DNA of 64,000 nucleotides from Diaphorobacter limosus (GCF_033100095.1 NZ_CP136921.1:1830501-1894500); one strand, 5' to 3'. Counted from the stretch's first letter, positions 1 to 9,215 are shown. Made by a program: numbers and translations. Notes: a model not told the origin generated them from the sequence alone.

Positions 1-1
1 C

Positions 2-1192
2 ACCGCCGCCTCGCTGTTCCTGGTGGTGGGCATTGCCATGCTGATGCTGACCGTGGGCCTGTCGATGGCGCTGGGCGCCTTTCTGGCCGGCGTGCTGCTG
101 GCCGACAGCGAGTACCGGCGCGAGCTGGAGACCGACATCGAGCCCTTCAAGGGCCTGCTGCTGGGCCTGTTCTTCATTGCCGTGGGCATGAGCATCGACT
201 TTGGCGTGATCGCGCACCACCCCTTCGCCATGCTGGGCCTGCTGCTGGGCTTTCTGGCCATCAAGGCGGCGGTGATCTGGCTGCTGGCACGCGTGACCGC
301 CATGGCCTACCAGGAGCGCCCGCTGTTCACGCTGCTGCTGGCCCAGGGCGGCGAGTTCGCCTTCGTGGTGTTCCAGTCCGGCGCCACGTTCGGCGCCATT
401 GCGCCGGACCACGCCTCGCTGCTGATAGGCGCGGTGGCGCTGTCCATGCTGATGGGCCCGTTGCTGCTGGTGTGGCTTGACCGCGTGCTGCTGCAGCGCC
501 ACGCCACGCTCCAAAGCGCGCCGCAGGCCCAGGAGATTTCCGAGCCGCAGAGCGCGCCGGTGATCATTGCGGGCTTCGGGCGCTACGGCCAGATCGTGGC
601 GCGCATGATGCTGGCCCAGGGCGTGCCGGCCACGGTGCTGGACCACAGCGTGGAGATGCTGGAGGTGGCCCACACCTTTGGCTACCGCGTGTTCTACGGC
701 GACGCGACGCGCGTGAACCTGCTGCGCATGGCGGGTGCGCAGCAGGCCCGCATCCTGGTGGTGGCGGTGGATGCGCCGGAGCAGTCCCTCAAGATCGTGC
801 AGCTGGCGAAAAAGCATTTCCCGCACCTGCACATCGTGGCCCGCGCGCGCGACGTGACGCATTGGCACGCGCTGCGCGACCTGGGCGTGCAGCATGTGGA
901 GCGCGAGCTGTTCGAGTCCAGCCTGCGCACGGCGCGCACGGTGCTGGAGCTCACCGGCCTGTCGCAGGCCGACGCCGACGCCCTGGCCGAGCGCTTTCGC
1001 GCCCACAACATCGCCCTGTCCGAGCGCATGTACGAGCACCACAACGACCGCGAGGCCATGATCGCCGTCGCCAGGCAGGGGCGCCAGCAGCTGGTGGAGC
1101 AGCTGGCCAAGGAGCGCCAGGAGCGCATGGCCGCGGCCGAGGCCGGCAGCGGGCTGACGCCGGACAAGCCGCAGCCCGGCAAATCTTCATAA
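2..1192 (+). CDS. Kef-type K+/H+ antiporter with TrkA-N domain, C-terminal part
   Basis: This is the 3' part of a CPA2-family monovalent cation:proton antiporter; its 5' end lies outside the window, and the frame is already open at base 2. The first ~150 residues are the last hydrophobic membrane segments of the exchanger domain. A soluble TrkA-N/RCK nucleotide-binding domain follows, beginning with the Rossmann loop GFGRYG, and a charged Lys/Arg/Glu-rich tail closes the protein. Family knowledge: such proteins export K+ from the cytoplasm in exchange for protons and are gated by nucleotide or glutathione adducts bound to the RCK domain. KefB, KefC and YbaL-like members cannot be separated from this fragment. 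It is convergent with the next gene. Confidence 0.85.
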   Translation, partial: TAASLFLVVGIAMLMLTVGLSMALGAFLAGVLLADSEYRRELETDIEPFKGLLLGLFFIAVGMSIDFGVIAHHPFAMLGLLLGFLAIKAAVIWLLARVTAMAYQERPLFTLLLAQGGEFAFVVFQSGATFGAIAPDHASLLIGAVALSMLMGPLLLVWLDRVLLQRHATLQSAPQAQEISEPQSAPVIIAGFGRYGQIVARMMLAQGVPATVLDHSVEMLEVAHTFGYRVFYGDATRVNLLRMAGAQQARILVVAVDAPEQSLKIVQLAKKHFPHLHIVARARDVTHWHALRDLGVQHVERELFESSLRTARTVLELTGLSQADADALAERFRAHNIALSERMYEHHNDREAMIAVARQGRQQLVEQLAKERQERMAAAEAGSGLTPDKPQPGKSS

Positions 1193-1199
1193 GAAAAAC

Positions 1200-1233
1200 G
1201 GCTGTAGCGCCCATTAAACGTGCGCTATAAGCT
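1200..1233. repeat. Copy of the dispersed intergenic hairpin repeat (copy 1)
   Basis: It lies in the convergent gap after the Kef-type gene. TAGCGC (1205-1210) and GCGCTA (1222-1227) form a 6-bp stem, flanked by GGCT- and AGCT-like ends and A/T runs, as in the other copies in this window. Confidence 0.6.
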
Positions 1234-1254
1234 CTTATATTTATAGTGACATGA

Positions 1255-2235
1255 TCAATCGACCGTGGCACCCGAATCCTTCACCACCTTGCCCCATTTG
1301 GCCGTCTCGGCCTTGATGAAGGCGGCAAACTGCTCGGGCGTCTCGGCCACCACGTCGCCGCCCTGCTCGGCGATCTTCTTCTTCACGTCGGGCTGGTTCA
1401 GCACCTTGACCAGGGCGGCATTGAGCCTGTCCAGCACGGGCTTCGGAGTTGCCGCGGGGGCGAACAGGCCGAACCAGGACATGGCCTCGTAGCCGGGCAC
1501 GCCGGCCTCGGCGATGGTGGGTATGTCAGGCAGCTCGGGCGAGCGCTTGGCCGTGGTCACGGCGATGGGGCGCAGCTTGCCCGAGCGCACATGCTGGATG
1601 GCTGACGGCATGTTGTCGAACATGATGGCGATCTGCCCACCCAGCAGGTCGGTCATGGCCGGGGCGCTGCCCTTGTAGGGCACATGCAGCAGGTCGGTGC
1701 CGGTCATGCTCTTGAACAGCTCGCCCGACACATGGGGCGAGGCTCCGCTGCCCGGCGAGCCGTAGGTCACCTTGCCCGGGTTGGCCTTGGCGTAGGCGAT
1801 CAGCTCCTTGACGGTCTTGTAGGGCTGGCTGGGGTGGGCCACCAGCAGATTCGGCACCGTGGCCACGCGCGAGATGGGCGCGAAGTCCTTCACCGGGTCA
1901 AAGGGCATCTTCTTGTACAGCGCCTGGTTGATGGCGTGCGTGCCCACCGTGCCCATGAACAGCGTGTAGCCGTCCGCCGGCGCCTTGGCCGCCAGCGAGG
2001 CGCCGATGTTGCCACCGGCGCCGGCGCGGTTGTCCACCACGAAGGGCTGGCCCAGCTCGGTGCCAAGGCCCTGGCCGACGATCCGCGCCAGGATGTCGGT
2101 GGTGCCGCCGGGGGCGAACGGCACGACGATGGTCACCGGCTTGGCCGGGTAGTTCTGCGCCAGCGCGCCCAGGGGCAAGGCGGCGGCGGCCAGGCCGGCC
2201 AGCAGGCTGCGGCGGGTGATGCGTATCGGGGTCAT
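1255..2235 (-). CDS. Bug-family (TctC-like) periplasmic solute-binding protein
   Basis: This is a 326-residue member of the tripartite tricarboxylate transporter receptor (Bug) family, which binds organic acids in the periplasm. The ATG at 2235 gives a basic start (MTPIRITRR), a hydrophobic Ala/Leu core and a cleavage-like ALAQ end, and GGA lies just upstream. The hallmark PVTIVVPFAPGGTTD segment follows the signal peptide, and the VDNRAGAGGNIG motif comes after it. It lies 34 bases downstream of pcaF on the same strand, so it may bind an aromatic acid or beta-ketoadipate-pathway substrate (inference). No TctA or TctB membrane partner is in the window, as is usual for orphan Bug genes. Confidence 0.88.
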   Translation of the reverse strand: MTPIRITRRSLLAGLAAAALPLGALAQNYPAKPVTIVVPFAPGGTTDILARIVGQGLGTELGQPFVVDNRAGAGGNIGASLAAKAPADGYTLFMGTVGTHAINQALYKKMPFDPVKDFAPISRVATVPNLLVAHPSQPYKTVKELIAYAKANPGKVTYGSPGSGASPHVSGELFKSMTGTDLLHVPYKGSAPAMTDLLGGQIAIMFDNMPSAIQHVRSGKLRPIAVTTAKRSPELPDIPTIAEAGVPGYEAMSWFGLFAPAATPKPVLDRLNAALVKVLNQPDVKKKIAEQGGDVVAETPEQFAAFIKAETAKWGKVVKDSGATVD

Positions 2236-2269
2236 CCTGTGTCCTTTTTCTGTCGGCAATGGTCGGGCG

Positions 2270-3472
<1,203 letters not shown>

Positions 3473-3503
3473 GTTGTCTCCTGTGAGGTGATTTAAAAAA
3501 GAG

Positions 3504-3536
3504 AGCTGCTTGCGCTTATCCAGCAAGCGTTACAGC
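3504..3536. repeat. Copy of the dispersed intergenic hairpin repeat (copy 2)
   Basis: It fills the pcaJ-pcaF gap. It begins AGCTGCTTGCGCTT and ends AAGCGTTACAGCC, with an imperfect stem. It sits inside a presumed operon, so it is probably not a complete terminator. Confidence 0.6.
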
Positions 3537-3548
3537 CATATTTAATGC

Positions 3549-4193
3549 TTATTGCCGTATCGGCAGGCCGACGATGCTTTCCAGCTCGGCATGCGTCAGG
3601 CCCGGCACGGTGTCGATCAGCCGCAGACCATCGGGTGTGCATTCCAGCGTGCATAAATCGGTGTAGATGCGCTTCACGCAGGCCAGGCCGGTGAGGGGGT
3701 AGCTGCACTCCTCAACCACCTTGCACTCGCCGGTCTTGGTGAGCAAATCCATCATCACCCAGGTAGCCTTGGCGCCCACGGCCAGGTCCATGGCGCCGCC
3801 TACGGCGGGGATGGCGCCCGGCTCGCCCGTGCTCCAGTTGGCCAGGTCGCCCGTGCTGCTCACCTGAAACGCGCCGAGCACGCAGATGTCCAGATGGCCG
3901 CCGCGCATCATGGCGAAGCTGTCGGCATGGTGAAAAAAGCTGCCACCGGGCAGCAGCGTGACGGGCTGCTTGCCGGCGTTGGTCAGGTCGTAGTCCTCCT
4001 GGCCCGCTGCCGGGGCCGGGCCCATGCCCAGGATGCCGTTCTCGGAATGCAGCACCACCTCGCGCCCGGCCGGCAGGTGGTTGGCCACCAGGGTGGGCTG
4101 GCCTATGCCCAGGTTCACATAGGCGCCGTCGAAAATGTCCTGGGCCACGCGCTGGGCCAGCTCGGTTTTGCTTCGTTTTTGATAGTTGCTCAC
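3549..4193 (-). CDS. pcaJ: 3-oxoacid (3-oxoadipate) CoA-transferase subunit B
   Basis: The 214-residue beta subunit of succinyl-CoA:3-ketoacid CoA-transferase. With PcaI it moves CoA from succinyl-CoA to 3-oxoadipate. The SENGILGMGP motif carries the glutamate that forms the enzyme-CoA thioester in this family, and GIGQPTLVANHL is the typical N-terminal motif. It starts with GTG (MSNYQKRS), supported by AGGAG about 8 bases upstream. It lies 27 bases downstream of pcaI and upstream of pcaF. An acetoacetate-specific AtoA/ScoB role cannot be excluded from sequence alone. Confidence 0.92.
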   Translation of the reverse strand: MSNYQKRSKTELAQRVAQDIFDGAYVNLGIGQPTLVANHLPAGREVVLHSENGILGMGPAPAAGQEDYDLTNAGKQPVTLLPGGSFFHHADSFAMMRGGHLDICVLGAFQVSSTGDLANWSTGEPGAIPAVGGAMDLAVGAKATWVMMDLLTKTGECKVVEECSYPLTGLACVKRIYTDLCTLECTPDGLRLIDTVPGLTHAELESIVGLPIRQ

Positions 4194-4220
4194 GCTTGTA
4201 TCTCCTGCGCTCTACTGGTC

Positions 4221-4916
4221 TTATTCCTTGATACCACCGGCCTTGGTGGCGACGCGAGGCACCTTGACCACCTGGCTGACGAAGATGCCGGGCGTGACCA
4301 CGGCCTCGGGGTCCAGCTCACCCAGCTCCACGATCTCATGCACCGTGGCCACGGTGAATTGGGCGGCCATGGCGCACACCGGGCCGAAGTTGCGCGCCGA
4401 CATGCGGTAGGTCAGGTTGCCCCAGCGGTCGCCCTTCTCCGCCTTGACCAGGGCCACGTCGCCGTAGATCGGGTACTCCAGCACATAGTGCTTGCCGTTG
4501 ATCTCGCGCGTCTCCTTGCCCTTGGCCAGCTCGGTGCCATAGGCCGTGGGGCAGAAGAAGGCGCCTATGCCGGCGCCAGCGGCGCGCATGCGCTCGGCCA
4601 GGTTGCCCTGGGGCACGAGTTCCAGCTCGATCTTGCCGGCGCGGTAGAGCTCGTCAAACACCCAGCTGTCGGCCTGGCGCGGAAAGCTGCAGATGATCTT
4701 GCGCACCTGGCCACTCTTCAAAAGCGCCGCCAGTCCCGCATCGCCATTGCCGGCGTTGTTGTTGACCACCGTGAGCTCGCGCGCGCCGTGGGCGATCAGG
4801 CCGTCTATCAGCTCGATCGGGTTGCCCGAGGTGCCAAAGCCGCCTATGAGTACCGTAGCGCCGTCCTTGACGCCAGAGAGCGCCTGGGCAACCGAGTCCG
4901 CAATCTTGTTGATCAT
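4221..4916 (-). CDS. pcaI: 3-oxoacid (3-oxoadipate) CoA-transferase subunit A
   Basis: The 231-residue alpha subunit of the CoA-transferase, with the family glycine-rich loop GGFGTSGNP (about residues 25-33) and the FCPTAYGT segment. It is the first gene of the leftward pcaI-pcaJ-pcaF-Bug series. It faces the divergent IclR gene across 96 bases that hold the presumed operator. The usual family length is 220-235 residues, so the gene looks complete. Confidence 0.92.
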   Translation of the reverse strand: MINKIADSVAQALSGVKDGATVLIGGFGTSGNPIELIDGLIAHGARELTVVNNNAGNGDAGLAALLKSGQVRKIICSFPRQADSWVFDELYRAGKIELELVPQGNLAERMRAAGAGIGAFFCPTAYGTELAKGKETREINGKHYVLEYPIYGDVALVKAEKGDRWGNLTYRMSARNFGPVCAMAAQFTVATVHEIVELGELDPEAVVTPGIFVSQVVKVPRVATKAGGIKE

Positions 4917-4968
4917 GTCTTGCCGTGGTGAAGAAAAAAGAAAGGCCGGCCCGAGTCCGACACAATAT

Positions 4969-4997
4969 GTTCGAATATCGAACTTTTGTTCGTATAA
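4969..4997. promoter_or_regulatory. Three-half-site operator for the IclR/PcaR-type regulator
   Basis: A perfect 15-bp palindrome, GTTCGAATATCGAAC, spans 4969-4983. A third, direct copy of the half-site (GTTCGTATAA) spans 4988-4997, 19 bases from the first. Acinetobacter PcaU and PobR are known to bind three 10-bp repeats, two as a palindrome and one as a direct repeat, and this arrangement matches. The site overlaps the rightward promoter of the regulator, consistent with autoregulation. Binding itself is inferred. Confidence 0.8.
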
Positions 4998-4998
4998 T
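4970..4998 (+). promoter_or_regulatory. Promoter of the IclR regulator gene
   Basis: A perfect -10 hexamer TATAAT lies at 4993-4998. TTCGAA at 4970-4975 is a weak -35 at 17-bp spacing. Both lie within the operator repeats, so a bound regulator would compete with or contact RNA polymerase. Confidence 0.65.
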
Positions 4999-5012
4999 GA
5001 ATTCTAGGACAA

Positions 5013-5822
5013 ATGGCCATGCTTGACACCCCCCTTTCCGTAAGTACTACCCACAAACCTGGCGACAGCTATGTGCAGTCGTTTGCGCGCGGCCTGGAGG
5101 TGATCCGCTCCTTCAACGCCAGCGCGCCGCAGCAGACGCTCAGCGAGGTGGCGGCGCGCACCGGCCTGACACGCGCCGGCGCCCGGCGCATCCTGCTGAC
5201 TCTGCAAACCCTGGGCTATCTGGAGAGCGACGGGCGCCTGTTCCGCCTCACGCCGCGCATCCTGGATCTCGGGTTTGCCTACCTCAGCTCCACCCCCATC
5301 TGGGATCTGGCCGAACCCATGATGGAAGCGCTGACCGAGCGCGTGCACGAGTCCTGCTCGGCCGCCGTGCTCGACGGGCTGGACATCGTCTATGTGCTGC
5401 GCATACACACGCACAAGATCATGAGCACCAACCTGGCCGTGGGCTCGCGCCTGCCGGCCTTCTGGACGTCGATGGGCCGGGTGCTGCTGGCGGCCCTGCC
5501 CGAGGAAGACCTGCACGCACGCCTGGCCGCCCTGCCGCGCCAGGCCTTCACGCGCCACACGGCGCTGGACGACCAGGTGCTGCTGGCGCGCATCACCCAG
5601 GCGCGCCAGCAGGGCTGGTGCCTGGTCGACCAGGAGCTGGAGGAAGGCCTGATCTCCGTCGCCGCGCCGCTCAAGAACCGCGCCGGCCAGGTGGTGGCGG
5701 CCCTCAACATCAGCGGCCAGGCAAACCGCACCAGCACCGAGATGCTGCGCGAGCAGCTGCTGCCCGAGCTGCTGGCCACGGCGCAGGCCATCTCGCGCAC
5801 CGTGGGCCTGCGCCGCGCATAG
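5013..5822 (+). CDS. pcaR: IclR-family regulator of the beta-ketoadipate genes (PcaR/PcaU type)
   Basis: A 269-residue IclR regulator. The winged-helix N-terminal domain covers about residues 20-85, with a recognition-helix region TGLTRAGARRILLTLQ. The effector-binding domain follows, with PLKNRAGQVVAALNISG near the C-terminus. The SYVQSFARGLEVIRSF start is characteristic of the PcaR/PcaU/PobR branch. Divergence from pcaI and the three-half-site operator support control of pcaIJF by a pathway intermediate such as beta-ketoadipate or protocatechuate (family knowledge; effector not determined here). Two in-frame ATGs (5013, 5019) make the exact start uncertain by two codons. Confidence 0.88.
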   Translation: MAMLDTPLSVSTTHKPGDSYVQSFARGLEVIRSFNASAPQQTLSEVAARTGLTRAGARRILLTLQTLGYLESDGRLFRLTPRILDLGFAYLSSTPIWDLAEPMMEALTERVHESCSAAVLDGLDIVYVLRIHTHKIMSTNLAVGSRLPAFWTSMGRVLLAALPEEDLHARLAALPRQAFTRHTALDDQVLLARITQARQQGWCLVDQELEEGLISVAAPLKNRAGQVVAALNISGQANRTSTEMLREQLLPELLATAQAISRTVGLRRA

Positions 5823-5848
5823 CGGGCCAGCGTGCTAGGCTGACGCCC

Positions 5849-6283
5849 ATGTTCAACCCCACCCAAGCCGATGTGCGGCGCTTTTTCTGCGCCGCCCACG
5901 CCAAGCAGCAGGCCGGCGGGCCCATGGAGGCCATAGAGACCCTGGCCGGCCTGTGGATCGCCGAGCACCCCGAGTACCACGCCGATCTGGCCGATGCCGA
6001 CGCCGCCGTGGCGCGCAACTACGACGAGACGCCCACGCGCACGAATCCGTTTTTGCACCTGTCCATGCACCTGTCGATCAGCGAGCAATGCAGCATCGAC
6101 CAGCCGCGCGGCATACGCCAGGCCGTTGAGTTGCTCAGCCGCCGCCTGGGTTCGCTGCACGACGCCCACCATGCGGCCATGGAATGCCTGGGACAAATGC
6201 TGTCGGATGCCCAGCGCGCCGGCCGCTCACCTGATGGCCAGGCCTATATCGCCTGCGTCCAGCGCCGAGCCACGCGCGACTGA
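5849..6283 (+). CDS. DUF1841 family protein
   Basis: A 144-residue protein starting MFNPTQADVRRFFC, with the conserved NPFLHLSMHLSISEQ segment of the DUF1841 family; function unknown. There is no signal peptide or membrane segment, so it is probably cytosolic. The start follows the regulator gene by 26 bases. Its last 40 bases overlap, tail to tail, the 3' end of the universal stress protein gene on the other strand. Such proteins are common in beta- and gammaproteobacteria as small stand-alone genes. Confidence 0.75.
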   Translation: MFNPTQADVRRFFCAAHAKQQAGGPMEAIETLAGLWIAEHPEYHADLADADAAVARNYDETPTRTNPFLHLSMHLSISEQCSIDQPRGIRQAVELLSRRLGSLHDAHHAAMECLGQMLSDAQRAGRSPDGQAYIACVQRRATRD

Positions 6284-7140
6284 AGCGCCCGCCCGCCCGG
6301 CGTGGCCTGGGGCCGGTCATGCGGGTAGACCAGCAGGTCGCAGTCCGCGTGACCGAGCAAATGCCGCAGCATGCCGCCCTGCAGCCAGTCGCCCAGCCAG
6401 CGGCGGCGCTGCTGCGTCAGCGCCACCAGATCCGCCCCCGAGCGGTGCTGCTGCACCGCCAGTTGCCGCGCCTTGTCGTCCACACCCTGGCCCAGCTTCA
6501 GTCCGACGCGGTTGCGCCGCGCATCGAACACATCGGACAGGCGCACGCGTCGCCCGTGCATGCGCCGGCGCAGCTCGTCGCGCAGGCCATGCGCCAGCTC
6601 GGCCACGCAGGGCCCGCTTCGATCGCCCAGGCGGGCGCGGTGAAACAGCTCCACGGCTGCGGCCTCGTCCAGCGCGCCCGCAAAGTGCACCAGGGCCTGG
6701 GACTGAGGCCAGGCATCCATCTTCACCAGCACATGGCGATAGGCACCGCGCGTGGCCCGTTGCACCACCAGCACCGGACAAGGGCTGGCGCGCAGCACCT
6801 GCGACAGCATGTCGCCGCGCCACATGGCCGCCACGCCCGCCGCCAAGGAGTGGCCAAGCACCAGCAGGTCGGCACCAGCTGCCGCGTGCAGGATGCGCTG
6901 CACCAGGCCAGCACCGCCATGGGCCAGGGCCTTGACCACGATGCCATGGCGGCGCGCCAGCTGGCGTGCCAACTGCTCCAGCCGCGCCTGCGGATCCACA
7001 TGCTTCACATCAGGCCCGGCGCTGCCATGCAGCAGGTGCAGCTCGGCCTTGTGCTCGGCAGCCAGCAGGGCCGCGCGCGCGACGGCCTGCTCGGCGCTGG
7101 GGGAAAAATCGGTGAGGGCTACAAGGGTCTGAAGGCGCAT
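6244..7140 (-). CDS. Tandem-domain universal stress protein
   Basis: A 298-residue cytosolic protein. The first UspA fold starts at LQTLVALTDFSPSAEQAVARA and contains DLLVLGHS and SPCPVLVVQ. The second half contains ADLVALTQQ and a closing CDLLVYP, which fits a degenerate second Usp domain as in UspE-type proteins. The ATG at 7140 has AGGAGA 7-8 bases upstream. The only strong upstream promoter seen lies about 290 bases away. Usp proteins respond to stress and growth arrest; the ligand is not predictable here. Confidence 0.82.
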   Translation of the reverse strand: MRLQTLVALTDFSPSAEQAVARAALLAAEHKAELHLLHGSAGPDVKHVDPQARLEQLARQLARRHGIVVKALAHGGAGLVQRILHAAAGADLLVLGHSLAAGVAAMWRGDMLSQVLRASPCPVLVVQRATRGAYRHVLVKMDAWPQSQALVHFAGALDEAAAVELFHRARLGDRSGPCVAELAHGLRDELRRRMHGRRVRLSDVFDARRNRVGLKLGQGVDDKARQLAVQQHRSGADLVALTQQRRRWLGDWLQGGMLRHLLGHADCDLLVYPHDRPQATPGGRALQSRVARRWTQAI

Positions 7141-7438
7141 GGTGCATGTCTCCTGTCTGGTCATGGAGGGCAGCGGCCAAGCCAGGGCCGCCGGCGGGGC
7201 GTCATCGACTGATAGGGATGTGGCGCCAGCACAAGGCTGCACGGCACACCCATGTGGTGAGCCCGGCGGTCTGCGAGACGCTGATCAGGAGGGGAGCCGC
7301 CGGGCCTGCAGATGCGGGGCCGGCGCGGCGGGTTTCAACATGACTTGCCTGTGCATGGCGCGCGCCATCGCGGCGACTGCCGAGGCATGCCGCGCGATTC
7401 GCACACAGGAAGAGGAAACCAGAAAACGCATGGGCGTC

Positions 7439-7467
7439 ATTATAGAAAATAACCACTTTATCGACAA
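7439..7467 (-). promoter_or_regulatory. Sigma-70-type promoter reading towards the universal stress gene
   Basis: On the minus strand TTGTCG (7467-7462) and a perfect TATAAT (7444-7439) are separated by exactly 17 bases. Transcription would start near 7432, leaving a leader of about 290 bases before the universal stress protein start. Confidence 0.7.
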
Positions 7468-7547
7468 GGATTTCACTACTATCCCTGCCAGATTAAAGCC
7501 GGCATTTGACAAACCCGTAAATGTCGCCATCGCTGGCTTGCAGATAC

Positions 7548-7571
7548 AAAAAAGCCCGCCAGTGGCGGGCT
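7548..7571 (-). terminator. Rho-independent terminator of the cytochrome c4 gene
   Basis: AGCCCGCC (7553-7560) and GGCGGGCT (7564-7571) form a perfect 8-bp stem with a 3-base loop. Read leftwards it is followed by a run of T. It lies 22 bases past the cytochrome stop codon. Confidence 0.9.
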
Positions 7572-7592
7572 GGTTTGCGGCGCCGGCCGGCG

Positions 7593-8252
7593 TCAACGAA
7601 AACGCGCCTCCGGGACGAATTGCAAGTTGGTGTCGAGCGAGCCAACATAGCCCGCCAGCGCCTTCAACTCGGCATTCGTGAATTGCTTGGCAATGCCCGC
7701 CATGATGGCGTTGGAACGACCAAAGTAGGCACCCGAACCGTCCTTGTACTGCCTGAGGGCCACGTACAGATAGTCGGCGTACTGCCCGGCTATTTGGGGG
7801 TAGGAGGGGTCGATGGGCTTGGCGAAGTTCTCGCCATGGCAGGACACGCAGGCGCCCTTTTGCAGCAGCTGCGCCACCTGGGCATTGGGCTCACGCGCGG
7901 GCTGGGCTTGCAGCTCTGTCGCCCTGCCATGGCCGGAATAGTAGGCGGCAACATCTGCCATGTCCTGCTCGGTCAGGCTGTCGGCGATGGCGCGCATGGA
8001 GGGGAACTTGCGCTCGCCCTTTTTATAGGCCTCCAGCGCCGCGGTGATGTACTTCGCGTCCTGCCCGCCGATCTTGGGCACCTTGTAGACCTCTGGAAAA
8101 TTCGCCTGGTAGCCCGATATGCCATGGCAGCCTATGCACATGGCCACCTTGCCGGCACCGGCCTTGGCGTCACCCTTGGGCTCCTCGGCATGGAGCAAAC
8201 CGGTCGCACAAGCGACGGACAGGCCGAATACGGTGGTCAGTAGTTTTTTCAT
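7593..8252 (-). CDS. Dihaem cytochrome c4
   Basis: A 219-residue secreted cytochrome. A signal peptide (MKKLLTTVFGLSVACATGLLHA) precedes two homologous haem domains with motifs CIGCH (residues 39-43) and CVSCH (135-139). Distal Met ligands are plausible in FPSMRAIA and NAIMAGIA. Cytochrome c4 shuttles electrons in the periplasm to terminal oxidases or denitrification enzymes; the partner is not in the window. It has its own promoter region and terminator, so it is probably monocistronic. Confidence 0.9.
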   Translation of the reverse strand: MKKLLTTVFGLSVACATGLLHAEEPKGDAKAGAGKVAMCIGCHGISGYQANFPEVYKVPKIGGQDAKYITAALEAYKKGERKFPSMRAIADSLTEQDMADVAAYYSGHGRATELQAQPAREPNAQVAQLLQKGACVSCHGENFAKPIDPSYPQIAGQYADYLYVALRQYKDGSGAYFGRSNAIMAGIAKQFTNAELKALAGYVGSLDTNLQFVPEARFR

Positions 8253-8266
8253 TTTGCGCGCACAAT

Positions 8267-8310
8267 CAAACGATTGGTTGTCTCCGCGATCTCTATCGCA
8301 AACGATTATA
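8267..8310 (-). promoter_or_regulatory. Promoter region of cytochrome c4 with paired 9-mers
   Basis: A perfect -10 TATAAT lies on the minus strand at 8310-8305. No convincing -35 is seen at 17 bases, suggesting an activator. CAAACGATT occurs twice as a direct repeat (8267-8275 and 8299-8307), 32 bases apart, and the second copy overlaps the -10. The regulator is unknown. Confidence 0.5.
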
Positions 8311-8359
8311 GGCAGCGGCTGTCAAGCCTTTTCATCAACGATTTCCCTATTACCGGCCC

Positions 8360-9202
8360 ATGAAATTCCAAGGCTCTGAAAACTACGTCGCCACGCAAGA
8401 CCTGATGCTGGCCGTCAACGCCGCCATCAAACTGCAGCGCCCGCTGCTCGTCAAGGGCGAGCCCGGCACGGGCAAGACCATGCTGGCCGAGGAGGTGGCG
8501 CAGGCGCTGAACATGCCCCTGCTGCAGTGGCACATCAAGAGCACCACCAAGGCGCAACAGGGCCTGTACGAGTATGACGCGGTGAGCCGCCTGCGCGATT
8601 CGCAGCTGGGCGACGAGCGCGTCAAGGACATCCACAACTACATCGTCAAGGGCGTGCTGTGGCAGGCCTTCACGGCCGAGCAGCCGGTGGCGCTGCTCAT
8701 CGACGAGATCGACAAGGCCGACATCGAGTTTCCCAACGACCTGCTGCGCGAGCTCGACCGCATGGAGTTCTACTGCTACGAGACGCGCGAGATGGTGCGT
8801 GCCAAGCACCGGCCGCTGGTGTTCATCACCTCGAACAACGAAAAAGAGCTGCCCGACGCCTTCTTGCGCCGCTGCTTCTTCCACTACATCAAGTTCCCCG
8901 AGGCCGAGACGATGAAGAAGATCGTCGATGTGCACTTTCCCACGCTCAAGAGCGAGCTGCTCACGGCGGCCATGAAGACCTTCTACGACGTGCGCGGCCT
9001 GCCGGGGCTGAAGAAAAAGCCCTCGACCAGCGAGCTCATCGACTGGCTCAAACTGCTGGTGGCCGAGGAGATCCCGCTCGAAGCCCTGCAAAGCGCGGAC
9101 AACAAGGTCAGCGTGCCGCCGCTGGTGGGCGCGCTGCTGAAGAACGAACAGGACGTGAGCCTGTTCGAAAAGCTGGTCTTCATGAACCAGCGCAACCGCT
9201 GA
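8360..9202 (+). CDS. MoxR-family AAA+ ATPase
   Basis: A 280-residue MoxR-type AAA+ ATPase. Walker A is GEPGTGKT (residues 33-40) and Walker B is VALLIDEIDKAD; the sensor-1 region (VFITSNNEKELPDAFLRRC) and a C-terminal lid follow. MoxR ATPases work with von Willebrand factor A proteins as chaperones for metal insertion or complex assembly. The VWA gene two genes downstream, in the same rightward run, fits this. It is divergent from cytochrome c4. No strong ribosome site precedes the ATG. Confidence 0.9.
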   Translation: MKFQGSENYVATQDLMLAVNAAIKLQRPLLVKGEPGTGKTMLAEEVAQALNMPLLQWHIKSTTKAQQGLYEYDAVSRLRDSQLGDERVKDIHNYIVKGVLWQAFTAEQPVALLIDEIDKADIEFPNDLLRELDRMEFYCYETREMVRAKHRPLVFITSNNEKELPDAFLRRCFFHYIKFPEAETMKKIVDVHFPTLKSELLTAAMKTFYDVRGLPGLKKKPSTSELIDWLKLLVAEEIPLEALQSADNKVSVPPLVGALLKNEQDVSLFEKLVFMNQRNR

Positions 9203-9215
9203 CCGGGGCCGCGAC

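Larger units (their letters stand above)
7141..7592. other. 452-base gene-free stretch
   Basis: It holds the presumed long leader and promoter of the universal stress protein gene (leftward) and, at its right end, the terminator of the cytochrome c4 gene. I see no convincing protein gene or tRNA; the short frames here lack ribosome sites and protein-like composition. Confidence 0.6.

Noticed and set aside
7202..7456. 84-residue leftward frame in the universal stress leader
   Set aside because: Its start lies upstream of the predicted transcription start, there is no ribosome site, and the sequence lacks protein-like motifs apart from a short hydrophobic start.
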